From NCBI GenBank assembly GCA_030653975.1, contig JAURYH010000030.1, positions 1 to 64,000 of the forward strand: a DNA stretch of 64,000 bases. The letters are read 5' to 3'. Below, piece after piece: positions 24,827 through 34,197 of this stretch (position 1 is the first letter of the stretch; the number at the start of each line of letters is the position of its first letter). The translations under genes were made by a program, and so were the position numbers. The DNA is from Hydrogenophaga sp. (GTDB lineage: Bacteria; Pseudomonadota; Gammaproteobacteria; Burkholderiales; Burkholderiaceae_C). Below the pieces are notes generated by a model. It searched no databases, was not told the origin of the DNA, and saw only the letters and a program-made list of their open reading frames with translations.

Positions 24827-25807
24827 TCAGCCCATGCAGATGCGCGCCTTGGCCTCTTCGTATTCGCGCTTGAAACGCGCCACCAGGTCGGCCGCCGGCA
24901 TCACCTCGCGGATGGCGCCGATGCCCTGGCCGCAACCCCAGATGTCCTTCCAGGCCTTGGCCGCGTTGGCGCCTTCGCCGGTGGAAAAGTTCATCTTGCT
25001 CGGGTCGCTCTCGGGCAGATGGTCCGGGTCCATGCCGGCGTTCTTGATGCTGCCCTTCAGGTAGTTGCCGTGGATGCCGGTGTAGAAGTTGCTGTAGACG
25101 ATGTCGTCCGAATTGCTCTCGGTGATCATCTGCTTGTAGCCGTCCACCGCGCGCGCTTCCTCGGTGGCGATGAAGGCCGAACCGATGTAGGCGAAGTCGG
25201 CACCCATGGCCTGCGCGGCCAGGATGGCGCCGCCCGAGGCGATGGAGCCCGAGAGCGCCACCGGGCCGTCGAACCACTCGCGGATTTCCTGCACCATGGC
25301 AAACGGGCTCTTCACGCTGGCGTGTCCGCCGGCACCGGCCGCCACCGGGATCAGGCCGTCGGCGCCCTTCTCGATCGCCTTGTGCGCGAACACGTTGTTG
25401 ATCACGTCGTGCAGCACCACGCCGCCCCAGCTGTGCACGGCCTGGTTCACGTCTTCGCGCGCACCCAGGCTGGTGATGACGATCGGCACCTTGTACTTGG
25501 CGCACAGGCCCATGTCGTGCTCCAGCCGGTCGTTGCTCTTGTGCACGATCTGGTTGATGGCAAACGGCGCGGCCTTGTTGTCCGGGTTGGCGGCATCGTG
25601 GGCGGCCAGGGCCTCGGTGATCTCGGCCAGCCAGTCCTCCAGCTGTGCGGCCGGGCGCGCGTTGAGCGCGGGCATGGCGCCCACCACGCCGGCCTTGCAC
25701 TGGGCAATGACGAGCTGGGGGTTGCTGATGATGAACAGCGGCGAGCCGATCACCGGGAACCGGATGTTCTTCAGCACCGGGGGCAGGTAGCGTTGGCGGG
25801 TGGTCAT
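24827..25807 (-). CDS. Nitronate monooxygenase / FMN-dependent 2-nitropropane dioxygenase family
   Basis: 326 residues, TIM-barrel flavoprotein. Family stretches include FPVIGSPLFIISNPQLV near the N-terminus, AAGAGGHA and GGAILAAQAMGADFAYIGSAFIATEEA, which bind FMN phosphate. The enzyme oxidises alkyl nitronates such as propionate-3-nitronate, although several homologues have other roles. GGAG six bases upstream supports the ATG at 25807; the open frame runs further but is not protein-like. It lies downstream of the acyl-CoA dehydrogenase on the same strand, a pairing that hints at a role in acyl-CoA metabolism. Confidence 0.87.
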   Translation of the reverse strand: MTTRQRYLPPVLKNIRFPVIGSPLFIISNPQLVIAQCKAGVVGAMPALNARPAAQLEDWLAEITEALAAHDAANPDNKAAPFAINQIVHKSNDRLEHDMGLCAKYKVPIVITSLGAREDVNQAVHSWGGVVLHDVINNVFAHKAIEKGADGLIPVAAGAGGHASVKSPFAMVQEIREWFDGPVALSGSIASGGAILAAQAMGADFAYIGSAFIATEEARAVDGYKQMITESNSDDIVYSNFYTGIHGNYLKGSIKNAGMDPDHLPESDPSKMNFSTGEGANAAKAWKDIWGCGQGIGAIREVMPAADLVARFKREYEEAKARICMG

Positions 25808-25898
25808 GTTGTCTCCGTTGGGGGATTCAGAAGTCTGGCTGGATTCTGGGTCAGCCATCCCATGCGCCCTGTCGCCGCAGCAACAGGACGCCACAGCA

Positions 25899-27689
25899 TC
25901 AGAATGCCTCGACCGCCATGGCCGTGACCGCATCGGCACCTTCGCAGATGCTGTCGCGCACGCCCGGCACGCGGCTCAGGATGTGGTCGGCGTAGAAGCG
26001 CGCGGTCGTGATCTTGGCCTGCATGAAGGCCGCGTCGGTGCCGGCGGCCAGCTGGTCTTCGGCCACCAGCAGCGCACGCGCCAGTTGCCAGCCCGCCACC
26101 ACGTTGCCCGCGAGCATGAGGTAAGGCACGCTGCCGGCAAAGGCGGCGTTGGGGTTGCTGCGGGTGTTGGCGGCGATGAACTCGACCACCTCCACGAAGG
26201 CCTGGCGCGCGGCCGTGAGGCGCTTGGCCACGGCCAGCGCGTTGGCACTGCCGCGTGCCAGCAGTTCGGCTTCGGTTTTCTCGATCTGCGCCGCGATGGC
26301 CTTGGCGTTGGTACCGCCGTCACGCGCTGTCTTGCGGCCCACCAGGTCGTTGGCCTGGATCGCGGTCGTGCCTTCGTAGATGGTCAGGATCTTGGCGTCG
26401 CGGTAGTACTGGGCGGCGCCGGTTTCTTCAATGAAACCCATGCCGCCGTGCACCTGCACGCCCAGCGAGGTCACTTCCAGGCTCATCTCGGTGCTGTAGC
26501 CCTTGACCAGCGGCACCAGGTATTCGTAGAAGGCCGCGTTGTCCTTGCGGGCTTCGGTGTCCGGGTGGTGGTGGGCGGCGTCGTAGGCGGCGGCGGCCAC
26601 GGCGGCCATGGCACGGCAGCCTTCGGTGCTGGCGCGCATGGTCATGAGCATGCGCTTCACATCGGGGTGGTGGATGATGGGCGCGGCAGCGCTGAGCGAG
26701 CCATCGACCGGGCGGCTCTGCACGCGGTCCTTCGCGTAACCCACCGCCTTCTGGTAGGCGCGCTCGGCGATCGCGATGCCCTGCACGCCCACGGCGTAGC
26801 GCGCGGCGTTCATCATGATGAACATGTATTCGAGGCCACGGTTTTCCTGGCCCACGAGGTAGCCCACGGCGCCGCCGTGGTCGCCGTACTGGAGCACGGC
26901 GGTGGGCGATGCCTTGATGCCCATCTTGTGTTCGATGCTGACGCAATGCACGTCGTTGCGTGCACCGAGCGAGCCGTCCTGGTTCACCATGAACTTCGGC
27001 ACGACGAACAGGCTGATGCCCTTCACGCCCTCGGGCGCGCCGGTCACGCGGGCCAGCACGAGGTGCACGATGTTCTGTGCCATGTCGTGTTCACCGTAGG
27101 TGATGAAGATCTTGGTGCCGAACACCTTGTAGCTGCCGTCGGGCTGGGGCTCGGCGCGGCTGCGCACCGCCGCGAGGTCGCTGCCGGCCTGCGGCTCGGT
27201 CAGGTTCATGGTGCCGGTCCATTCGCCACTCACCAGCTTTTCCAGGTAAATGGCTTTGAGCTCGTCACTGCCGGCGGTGATCAGCGCTTCGATGGCGCCA
27301 TCGGTCAGCAGTGGGCAGAGCGCGAAGCTCATGTTGGCGCTGTTGAGGATTTCGCCGCAGGCCGCGCCGATGGTCTTGGGCAGGCCCTGGCCGCCGAAGT
27401 CCACCGGGTGCTGCAGGCCCTGCCAGCCGCCTTCGGCGTACTGCTTGAAGGCTTCCTTGAAACCGGGCGTCGTGGTGACCTTGCCGTCGTGGAAGGAAGA
27501 CGGGTACTTGTCACCCTCCCAGTTCAGCGGTGCGATCACGCCTTCGTTGAGCCTGGCGCACTCCTCCAGCACGGCCTGCGCGGTATCCAGGCCGGCGTCT
27601 TCAAAACCGGGCAACGCGGCCACCTGGTCGATGCGCGCCAGGTGTTCGATGTTGAACAGCATGTCTTTGAGGGGTGCGGTATAGCTCAT
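25899..27689 (-). CDS. Acyl-CoA dehydrogenase, 600-residue DmdC-like type
   Basis: 596 residues, the long acyl-CoA dehydrogenase type with an extra C-terminal domain. FAD-site segments such as MNLTEPQAGSDLAAVRS and KIFITYGEHD are followed by the catalytic region YEGTTAIQANDLVGRK, whose Glu is the expected base. It oxidises an acyl-CoA to the enoyl-CoA and passes electrons to ETF. AGGAGA precedes the ATG. It is preceded by etfBA on the same strand, across a terminator. The length matches 3-methylmercaptopropionyl-CoA dehydrogenase relatives, but the chain-length specificity cannot be read. Confidence 0.9.
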   Translation of the reverse strand: MSYTAPLKDMLFNIEHLARIDQVAALPGFEDAGLDTAQAVLEECARLNEGVIAPLNWEGDKYPSSFHDGKVTTTPGFKEAFKQYAEGGWQGLQHPVDFGGQGLPKTIGAACGEILNSANMSFALCPLLTDGAIEALITAGSDELKAIYLEKLVSGEWTGTMNLTEPQAGSDLAAVRSRAEPQPDGSYKVFGTKIFITYGEHDMAQNIVHLVLARVTGAPEGVKGISLFVVPKFMVNQDGSLGARNDVHCVSIEHKMGIKASPTAVLQYGDHGGAVGYLVGQENRGLEYMFIMMNAARYAVGVQGIAIAERAYQKAVGYAKDRVQSRPVDGSLSAAAPIIHHPDVKRMLMTMRASTEGCRAMAAVAAAAYDAAHHHPDTEARKDNAAFYEYLVPLVKGYSTEMSLEVTSLGVQVHGGMGFIEETGAAQYYRDAKILTIYEGTTAIQANDLVGRKTARDGGTNAKAIAAQIEKTEAELLARGSANALAVAKRLTAARQAFVEVVEFIAANTRSNPNAAFAGSVPYLMLAGNVVAGWQLARALLVAEDQLAAGTDAAFMQAKITTARFYADHILSRVPGVRDSICEGADAVTAMAVEAF

Positions 27690-27718
27690 GAAGGTCTCCT
27701 GTCTTCGAATTTGGATAC

Positions 27719-27744
27719 AAAAAGGGCATCGCGAACGATGCCCT
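27719..27744 (-). terminator. Rho-independent terminator after etfA
   Basis: GGGCATCG (27724-27731) and CGATGCCC (27736-27743) pair around a CGAA loop. On the minus strand a run of T follows. It separates etfBA from the downstream acyl-CoA dehydrogenase. Confidence 0.85.
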
Positions 27745-27761
27745 AGGCAGACGTATGTGTC

Positions 27762-28694
27762 TTACAGCGCCTTGATCAGCTCAGGCACCGCCGTGAACAG
27801 ATCGGCCTCCAGGCCGTAGTCGGCCACCGAGAAGATCGGGGCCTCGGGGTCCTTGTTGATCGCCACGATCACCTTGCTGTCCTTCATGCCGGCCAGGTGC
27901 TGGATCGCCCCCGAGATGCCGCAGGCCACGTAGAGCTGCGGCGCGACGATCTTGCCGGTCTGGCCGACCTGCCAGTCGTTGGGCGCGTAGCCCGCGTCCA
28001 CCGCGGCGCGACTCGCCCCGAGAGCGGCGCCGAGCTTGTCGGCCAGCGGCGTCATGACTTCGTTGAACTTCTCGGCACTGCCCAGCGCGCGGCCACCACT
28101 GACGATGATCTTGGCGGCGGTCAGTTCGGGGCGGTCGCTCTTGGCGATCTCGCTGCCCATGAAGGTGCTCTTGCCGCTGTCGGCTTGCGCTGTCTGGGTT
28201 TCCACGGCGGCCGATCCACCGGTGGCGGCGGCTGGATCAAAGCCCGTAGTGCGCACGGTGATGACGTGGGTGGCATCGGTGCCCTGCACCGTGGCGACGG
28301 CGTTGCCGGCGTAGATCGGGCGCTCGAAGGTGTCGGCAGAGATCACCTTGGTGATGTCGCTGATCTGGCCCACATCCAGCTTGGCGGCCACGCGGGGTGC
28401 GATGTTCTTGCCACTGGCCGTGGCCGGGAACAGGATGTGGCTGTAGTTTGAAGCGATGGCCAGCACCTGGGCGGCCATGTTTTCGGACAGGCCGTGCGCC
28501 AGGTACTCGGCGTCGGCGTGGATGACTTTGGACACGCCGGCGATCTGGGCTGCGGCTGCGGCGGCCGGACCGGCGTTGTGGCCGGCGATGAGCACGTGCA
28601 CCTCACCCCCGCATTGGGCTGCGGCGGCGACGGTGTTGAGCGTGGCGCCCTTGATGGAGGCGTTGTCGTGTTCTGCAATGACGAGTGCGGTCAT
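27762..28694 (-). CDS. etfA: Electron transfer flavoprotein alpha subunit
   Basis: 310 residues, standard EtfA length. The C-terminal FAD-binding domain shows [38 protein letters not shown] and the closing [17 protein letters not shown]. With EtfB it takes electrons from acyl-CoA dehydrogenases and hands them to ETF-ubiquinone oxidoreductase. It lies 36 bp after etfB with a good ribosome binding site (AGAGGA). Confidence 0.95.
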   Translation of the reverse strand: MTALVIAEHDNASIKGATLNTVAAAAQCGGEVHVLIAGHNAGPAAAAAAQIAGVSKVIHADAEYLAHGLSENMAAQVLAIASNYSHILFPATASGKNIAPRVAAKLDVGQISDITKVISADTFERPIYAGNAVATVQGTDATHVITVRTTGFDPAAATGGSAAVETQTAQADSGKSTFMGSEIAKSDRPELTAAKIIVSGGRALGSAEKFNEVMTPLADKLGAALGASRAAVDAGYAPNDWQVGQTGKIVAPQLYVACGISGAIQHLAGMKDSKVIVAINKDPEAPIFSVADYGLEADLFTAVPELIKAL

Positions 28695-28730
28695 GTTCTG
28701 TGTTCCTCTTGATCGTTGTTGTCAGCGGTC

Positions 28731-29480
28731 TCAGATGACCTTGGCTTCGTTCTTCAGCTTTTCAACGAGCGTCGCCACATCCGGCACCTTGATGCCCGCA
28801 CCGCGCTTGGGCGGCTCGCTGACCTTCAGCGTCTTGATGCGCGGGGTCACGTCCACACCGAGGTCTTCGGGCTTGACGATGTCCATCTGCTTTTTCTTGG
28901 CCTTCATGATGTTGGGCAGCGTCACGTAGCGCGGCTCGTTCAGGCGCAGGTCGGTGGTGACGATGGCCGGCAGGCTCAGGCTCAAGACCTCCAGGCCACC
29001 GTCGACTTCGCGCGTCACGTTGACCTTGCCGTCGACCACTTCGACTTTGCTGGCGAAGGTGCCTTGCGGCAGGTCGGCCAGGGCCGCCAGCATCTGGCCG
29101 GTCTGGTTGCAGTCGTCGTCGATGGCCTGCTTGCCCAGGATCACCAGGCCGGGCTGTTCCTTGTCCATCAGGGCCTTGAGCAGCTTGGCGACGGCCAGCG
29201 GCTGCAGTTCTTCGGTGGTCTCGACCAGGATGGCGCGGTCGGCGCCGATGGCCATGGCCGTGCGCAGGGTTTCCTGGCACTGCGTGACACCGCAGGAGAC
29301 GGCGATGACTTCGGTGACCACGCCCTTTTCTTTCAGGCGCACGGCTTCTTCGACCGCGATCTCGTCAAACGGGTTCATGCTCATCTTGACGTTGGCCAGG
29401 TCCATGCCGGACTGGTCTGCCTTGACGCGCACCTTGACGTTGTAGTCCACCACGCGTTTGACGGGGACGATGACCTTCAT
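28731..29480 (-). CDS. etfB: Electron transfer flavoprotein beta subunit
   Basis: 249 residues, standard Etf[23 protein letters not shown] opens the protein. The family segments [16 protein letters not shown] and [28 protein letters not shown] follow. AGGAG precedes the ATG. It is the first gene of etfBA. A LiuR-like palindrome about 50 bp upstream suggests control by a branched-chain amino acid or fatty acid catabolic regulator. Confidence 0.95.
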   Translation of the reverse strand: MKVIVPVKRVVDYNVKVRVKADQSGMDLANVKMSMNPFDEIAVEEAVRLKEKGVVTEVIAVSCGVTQCQETLRTAMAIGADRAILVETTEELQPLAVAKLLKALMDKEQPGLVILGKQAIDDDCNQTGQMLAALADLPQGTFASKVEVVDGKVNVTREVDGGLEVLSLSLPAIVTTDLRLNEPRYVTLPNIMKAKKKQMDIVKPEDLGVDVTPRIKTLKVSEPPKRGAGIKVPDVATLVEKLKNEAKVI

Positions 29481-29530
29481 ATTCGGTTGCTCCTGAGGGT
29501 TGTGAGAACGAAAGGAAAACGGGATTCGAA

Positions 29531-29546
29531 TTGACGTTTACGTCAA
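29531..29546. promoter_or_regulatory. LiuR-like (MerR-family) palindrome upstream of etfB
   Basis: TTGACGT (29531-29537) and ACGTCAA (29540-29546) are perfect 7-bp arms with a 2-bp spacer. The pattern resembles the binding site I recall for LiuR, which controls leucine/isovalerate and ETF genes in proteobacteria. The surrounding 29481-29843 gap holds no gene, only divergent promoters. Confidence 0.6.
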
Positions 29547-29714
29547 TCTGCGGATTGTATGCCTGCACCCATCGACAGGCCGCGTGGATGCACAAAAGAA
29601 CACTGCAACCCAAAAAACGAACGACCGTGCTTTTTGTGAATTATAGGTGAGGCTTGCGGATGCGCCTACCCCCATCCACCACAAACTGCCCGGCACCGCC
29701 GCCCGGGTGATTAA

Positions 29715-29730
29715 CCAACCAAACGGTCGG
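29715..29730. promoter_or_regulatory. Inverted repeat resembling a TetR-family operator
   Basis: CCAACC (29715-29720) and GGTCGG (29725-29730) are inverted arms with one mismatch around AAAC. The site lies about 115 bp upstream of the third dctP. It resembles sites of TetR-type acyl-CoA metabolism regulators. Confidence 0.35.
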
Positions 29731-29843
29731 CTAATTCGGGTAAGTCTGGAGAAGAGAAAGCCGGGTATTCGCCTATAGTGAATTCTGACTGATTTACTTA
29801 TGTTTAGAAACCATATTCAACCACCGTCCCGAGGATACGCTTC

Positions 29844-30860
29844 ATGAAACTTCGCCACGTTTTTGCCGCCGCCCTGTCCACCACGGTGCTGTCCAGCGGC
29901 CTGGTCTCCGCCCAGACGGTGTTCACCGTGTCCAGCTGGCTGCCACCCACCCACACCCTGTCCACCGTCCAGAAGAACTGGTGCGACCTGCTGGAGAAAG
30001 AAAGCACCGGCCGCATGAAGTGCAACATCCTGCCCAAGGGTGTGGTGGCTGCGCCGGGCACCTTTGATGCCGTGCGCGACGGCCTGGCCGACATCTCCTA
30101 CACGGTGGACGGCTACACGCCCGGCCGCTTCATCAACACCCAGGTGGCCGAATTCCCCTTCCTGGGCGACAACGCGGTGCAGACCTCGGTCGCCTACCAG
30201 CGCATCTACAGCAAGTATTTCGCCCCGCTGGGCGAACACCGCGGCGTGAAGGCGCTGGCCGTGTTCACCCACGGCCCCGGCATCATCTTCAACAGCAAGA
30301 AACCGGTTGCCAGCGCCGCTGACGCCGCGTCGCTGAAGTTCCGCATCGGTGGCGGCAACATCAACGAGCTCTCCAAGGCCATGGGATGGAACACCACGCT
30401 CAAGGCCGCACCCGAGTCGTTTGAACTGCTGTCCACCGGCGTGATGGACGGCACCTTCTTCCCCGACGAGTCCATCGCCTCGTTCAAGCTCAGCATGGTC
30501 AAGCACGCCACCACCTTCCCCGGCGGCCTGTACAACACCAGCTTCGTGTTCATGATGAACGAGGGCAAATACAAGGCGCTGTCGCCGCAGGACAAGGCCG
30601 TGGTCGACAAGCTGTCGGGCGAAGTGGCCGCGCGCATGTTCGGCGAGGGCTGGGACAAGGTGGACGCCGCCAGCCGCGACGGCGCCCAGAAAGCCCAGGG
30701 CGTGAGCCGCATCAAGGCCGACCAGGCCTTCGTCAAGGCCGTGATGGACAAACAGGACTACCTGGAAACCAAATGGGCCGCGAGCGCACAGGTCAAGGGC
30801 CTGAAGGATCCGAAGGCGGTGCTGGCCGAGTTCCGTGCTGAAATCGCCAAGGTGAAGTAA
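29844..30860 (+). CDS. TRAP transporter substrate-binding protein (DctP family, divergent pocket)
   Basis: 338 residues with a signal peptide ending near LVSAQT. The conserved Arg is in SLKFRIGGGN. The second clamp segment reads GVMDGTFFPDES rather than the DGQxNP seen in the other two receptors of this window, so the ligand is probably chemically different. GAGGAT precedes the ATG. It opens a dctPQM operon divergent from etfBA, beside acyl-CoA genes; an organic or branched-chain acid ligand is a guess from context. Confidence 0.87.
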   Translation: MKLRHVFAAALSTTVLSSGLVSAQTVFTVSSWLPPTHTLSTVQKNWCDLLEKESTGRMKCNILPKGVVAAPGTFDAVRDGLADISYTVDGYTPGRFINTQVAEFPFLGDNAVQTSVAYQRIYSKYFAPLGEHRGVKALAVFTHGPGIIFNSKKPVASAADAASLKFRIGGGNINELSKAMGWNTTLKAAPESFELLSTGVMDGTFFPDESIASFKLSMVKHATTFPGGLYNTSFVFMMNEGKYKALSPQDKAVVDKLSGEVAARMFGEGWDKVDAASRDGAQKAQGVSRIKADQAFVKAVMDKQDYLETKWAASAQVKGLKDPKAVLAEFRAEIAKVK

Positions 30861-30871
30861 ATCCCGGTCAA

Positions 30872-30889
30872 CCGGCCGACAATGGCCGG
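30872..30889 (+). terminator. Intercistronic hairpin between dctP and dctQ
   Basis: CCGGCC and GGCCGG pair around GACAAT, 12 bases after the dctP stop. It occupies the same place as the hairpin in the second TRAP operon and lacks a T run, so partial termination or mRNA stabilisation is likely. Confidence 0.5.
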
Positions 30890-30960
30890 CCAGCCCCCGT
30901 GGGCCGATGGAACAGCTACCCTGCTGCCCACCGGCCCACTTCACATGCAGAAAGCACAAC

Positions 30961-31470
30961 ATGCACAAAACACTTGACCGGTTGCTGTACTGGTCCACCG
31001 GCGTCATGGCCGCCATGGCGTTGTTTTCGCTCATGTGGCTCACCGTGGTTGACGTGATCGGGCGCAAGTTTTTCAACAACTCGATACCCGGCGGGCTGGA
31101 GCTCACCGAGATGCTCATGGTGGTGGTGATCTTCGCGGCGCTGCCCCTGGTGTCGTGGCGCGGCGAGCACGTGGTTTTTGACACGCTGGACGCGCTGATT
31201 CCCGACTGGCTGCGTTCGATTCAGGCCCGCGTGATCCACCTGATCTGCGCCGGCACCTTTGCCTTTCTCGGCCGCCTGATGGTGATGCGGGCCGAGCGCT
31301 TTGCCGAATACGGCGACACCACGGTGCACCTCGCGATGTCCATCGCCCCGGTGGCCTGGCTGATGGCAGGCCTGCTCATGCTCACCGGGCTGGCCCATCT
31401 GCTGCTGGTGTTCGTGCGTGCCCCCACCAGCGGCCACGTGCTGGTCGAAACCCAGGGAGCGTCCACATGA
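30961..31470 (+). CDS. dctQ: TRAP transporter small permease (DctQ)
   Basis: 169 residues from the ATG at 30961; an upstream ATG at 30907 would add an unlikely Cys/Pro-rich stretch overlapping the intercistronic leader. Four hydrophobic segments are present, with DVIGRKFFNNSIPGGLELTEM as the family signature. Its stop overlaps the following dctM by four bases (ATGA). Confidence 0.9.
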   Translation: MHKTLDRLLYWSTGVMAAMALFSLMWLTVVDVIGRKFFNNSIPGGLELTEMLMVVVIFAALPLVSWRGEHVVFDTLDALIPDWLRSIQARVIHLICAGTFAFLGRLMVMRAERFAEYGDTTVHLAMSIAPVAWLMAGLLMLTGLAHLLLVFVRAPTSGHVLVETQGAST

Positions 31471-32762
31471 TCGAAGCGCTGCTGGGTTTCCTGGCCGTCT
31501 TCGGCCTCGCCTTCCTGCGCGTACCGCTGGCCGTGGCCATGTCCATCGCCGGCCTGGTGGGTCTGGGCCTGATGCGTGGCTTTCAGCCGGCCTACGCCAG
31601 CACCAGCCAGGTGATTTTCGAAACCGGTTTCCACTATGTGCTCTCGGTCATTCCGCTGTTTGTGCTGATGGGCAACTTCGTCGCCCGCGCCGGCATGGCC
31701 AAGGAGCTGTTCACCGCCGCCAACGCCTTCGTGGGCCACAAACGCGGCGGCCTGGCCATGGCCAGCATCATCGCCTCGGGCGGTTTCGGCTCCATCTGCG
31801 GTTCGTCCATCGCCACCGCCGCCACCATGACCCGCGTGGCCTACCCCGAGATGAAAGCCCACGGCTACAAGGACACGCTGGCCACCGGCGCGATCGCGGG
31901 CGGCGGCACGCTGGGCATCCTGATCCCGCCGTCCACCATCCTGGTGATTTACGGGATCATCACCGAGACCGACATCGGCAAGCTGTTCATCGCCGGCATC
32001 CTGCCTGGCATCGTGGCCATCACCTGCCTGTGCATGGCGGTGGTGTTCGTGACCTGGCGCGATCCGGCGGCCGGTCCGCCGGCCGAACGTTTCACCTGGG
32101 CCCAGCGCTTCGCCGCCATCCGCGGCATCTGGGGCGTGGCCATCCTGTTTGCGCTGGTGATCGGCGGCATCTACGGCGGGGTTTTCACGGCCACCGAAGG
32201 TGCGGGCGTGGGGGCGGCAGGCGCCTTCATGTTCGCTTTGCTGCGCGGCACGCTGCGCCCGCGCGTGCTGCTGGACATCCTGGTGGAGAGCACCCGTACC
32301 ACCGCCATGCTGTTCATGATCCTGATCGGCGCGATGATCTTCACCAACTTCATCAACTTCACCAGCATGCCGGGCGACCTGCGCGACTTCGTGCTGCAGT
32401 TCAGCCCCCACCCGTTGATGGTGGTGGTGATGATGATGGGCATCTACCTGATGCTGGGCATGGTGATGGAAGAGCTGGCCATCGTGCTGCTGACCATTCC
32501 CGTGTTCTTTCCGGTCATCACCGGCCTCGGATTCGACCCGATCTGGTTCGGCATCCTGATCGTGACCATTGTCGAGATCGGCATGATCTCGCCGCCGGTG
32601 GGTCTCAACCTTTTCGTGATCAGCTCTCTGCTGCCCAAGGTGAGCCTGGGCGCGATTTACCGCGGCGTCTGGCCCTTCGTGATGGCCGACATTGTGCGGC
32701 TGGGCATCCTGATCGCCTTCCCGGTCATTGCCCTGTGGCTGCCCGGGCTGATGACGCGTTGA
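31467..32762 (+). CDS. dctM: TRAP transporter large permease (DctM)
   Basis: 431 residues, about twelve membrane segments. ASGGFGSICGSSIATAATM, GGTLGILIPPSTILVIYG, FTATEGAGVGAAGAF and ISPPVGLNLFVISSL match DctM. It completes the third TRAP transporter. The gene ends 12 bp before the convergent MscS-type gene, with no terminator visible between them. Confidence 0.93.
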   Translation: MIEALLGFLAVFGLAFLRVPLAVAMSIAGLVGLGLMRGFQPAYASTSQVIFETGFHYVLSVIPLFVLMGNFVARAGMAKELFTAANAFVGHKRGGLAMASIIASGGFGSICGSSIATAATMTRVAYPEMKAHGYKDTLATGAIAGGGTLGILIPPSTILVIYGIITETDIGKLFIAGILPGIVAITCLCMAVVFVTWRDPAAGPPAERFTWAQRFAAIRGIWGVAILFALVIGGIYGGVFTATEGAGVGAAGAFMFALLRGTLRPRVLLDILVESTRTTAMLFMILIGAMIFTNFINFTSMPGDLRDFVLQFSPHPLMVVVMMMGIYLMLGMVMEELAIVLLTIPVFFPVITGLGFDPIWFGILIVTIVEIGMISPPVGLNLFVISSLLPKVSLGAIYRGVWPFVMADIVRLGILIAFPVIALWLPGLMTR

Positions 32763-32774
32763 CGCCGCTCTCCG

Positions 32775-34070
32775 TCACTGCCCGGCTTTCATGTGCAGCA
32801 CGCGTTGCGGGAAGGGGATCTCGATCCCATGCTCGCGCAAGGCGCGCAGGATCGCCAGATTGATGTCGGAGCGCAGTCCGAGCTGACCGTTTTCCGGGTC
32901 GGCGATCCAGTAGCCCAGGGTGAACTCCAGGCCATCGGCGCCAAAAGTCGAGAGTGCGGCATGGGGTGCTGGCTCCTTGAGCACACGCGCTTGCGCCAGT
33001 GCGGCATCGACCAGCAGGCGGCGCACCAGATCCACATCGCTGTCGTAGGCGACCGACACGACGGTCGACAGCCACACCCGTGGATCGGCCAGGGAGAGGT
33101 TCTCCACCCGGCTGGTGATCAGGATTTCGTTGGGCACGATGGACTCCCGCCCCGCGGGCGAGCGGATCAGGGTGTAGCGCGCCGTGATGTCGGTGATGCG
33201 CCCTTCGAAGTTGTCCACCCGCACGTTGTCCCCGATGCGCATGCTGCGCTCGGCCAGGATGACGAAGCCGCTGACGTAGTTGGCGGCCAGCTTCTGCAGG
33301 CCGAAACCAATGCCCACGCCGACCGCGCCGCCGAGCACCGACAGCGCCGTCAGATCGATACCCACCGCACTGAGCGCCAGCATGAGACCGACAAACATGA
33401 GCAGCGCACGCGTCGCGTTGCTCAGGGCCTTTCGCAACGACAACTGGTCGCCTACGGCGGATTTGAGCAGCCGCGACTCGATGGCAGACGACACCCAGAG
33501 CGCAACGATCAGCACCGCGCCGGCCGTGAGCGCGCCTTCGATCATGGTGCGCAGACTCATGGAGCTGGAGCCGAGCGTCCAGGTGATCTGATCCAGTTCT
33601 TGGAGCACCAGTGGCAACAGGCCGCTGACCCACAACACCATGGCCAGCCAGGCCACCCATGAAATCGTGCGCTCCAGCACGCGCACCCAGGGCGCACTGG
33701 CAAACGCCACCTGCAACACCTTCACGCCCACACGGATGACCACCAGCGAAACCAGCACCGGAATGGCCACCTTGAACACCGCCAGAGGCACGTAGACCAG
33801 CAAGAGCGAACGCGCGATGTAACCCAGTGTCAACAACAGCAACGGGAACATCACACCATCGATCAGGCTGCGACCGAACATCACGGACGAGCGCTCCTCG
33901 CGCATGCCCAGCGCCCGGTGCAACACCGCCGTGAAGGCCCATGCCAGGAGCACACAGAACGCCAGCGCAGCGAACTCGAACCACACCGTGAACTGGGTGA
34001 AGCCGGCCAGCCAGGCCTGCATGTCATCAATGGGGGGAGGCGTGGTGGAGAGAGAAACAGTCGATGTCAT
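32775..34070 (-). CDS. MscS-family mechanosensitive ion channel
   Basis: 431 residues. Several N-terminal hydrophobic segments are followed by the MscS core: the pore helix GGAVGVGIGFGLQKLAANYVSGF, then ERSMRIGDNVRV and the beta domain with RYTLIRSPAGRESIVPNEIL. The C-terminal alpha/beta domain ends near FPQRVLHM. It releases osmolytes on hypo-osmotic shock at the cytoplasmic membrane. It is longer than E. coli MscS (286 residues) because of the extra N-terminal membrane segments. It is transcribed alone. Confidence 0.92.
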   Translation of the reverse strand: MTSTVSLSTTPPPIDDMQAWLAGFTQFTVWFEFAALAFCVLLAWAFTAVLHRALGMREERSSVMFGRSLIDGVMFPLLLLTLGYIARSLLLVYVPLAVFKVAIPVLVSLVVIRVGVKVLQVAFASAPWVRVLERTISWVAWLAMVLWVSGLLPLVLQELDQITWTLGSSSMSLRTMIEGALTAGAVLIVALWVSSAIESRLLKSAVGDQLSLRKALSNATRALLMFVGLMLALSAVGIDLTALSVLGGAVGVGIGFGLQKLAANYVSGFVILAERSMRIGDNVRVDNFEGRITDITARYTLIRSPAGRESIVPNEILITSRVENLSLADPRVWLSTVVSVAYDSDVDLVRRLLVDAALAQARVLKEPAPHAALSTFGADGLEFTLGYWIADPENGQLGLRSDINLAILRALREHGIEIPFPQRVLHMKAGQ

Positions 34071-34197
34071 GCGTTGTCACTGAAAAGAAAAAGTCTTTTC
34101 CCAGACCACCGCGGAACCGCCCCTGGACAGGCTCAGGACGGGCCGCGGGTGTTGCTTACCGGGGATTGTGCGGCTGCGCACAGCGAGCAACGGTGGC

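Noticed and set aside
22446-25700. Long minus-strand frame opposite the PBP1A gene (about 1084 codons)
   Set aside because: Overlaps a gene with intact GT51 and transpeptidase motifs. No ribosome binding site or family resemblance.
25808-25939. N-terminal extension of the nitronate monooxygenase
   Set aside because: The extension is not protein-like, and a clear ribosome binding site supports the start at 25807.
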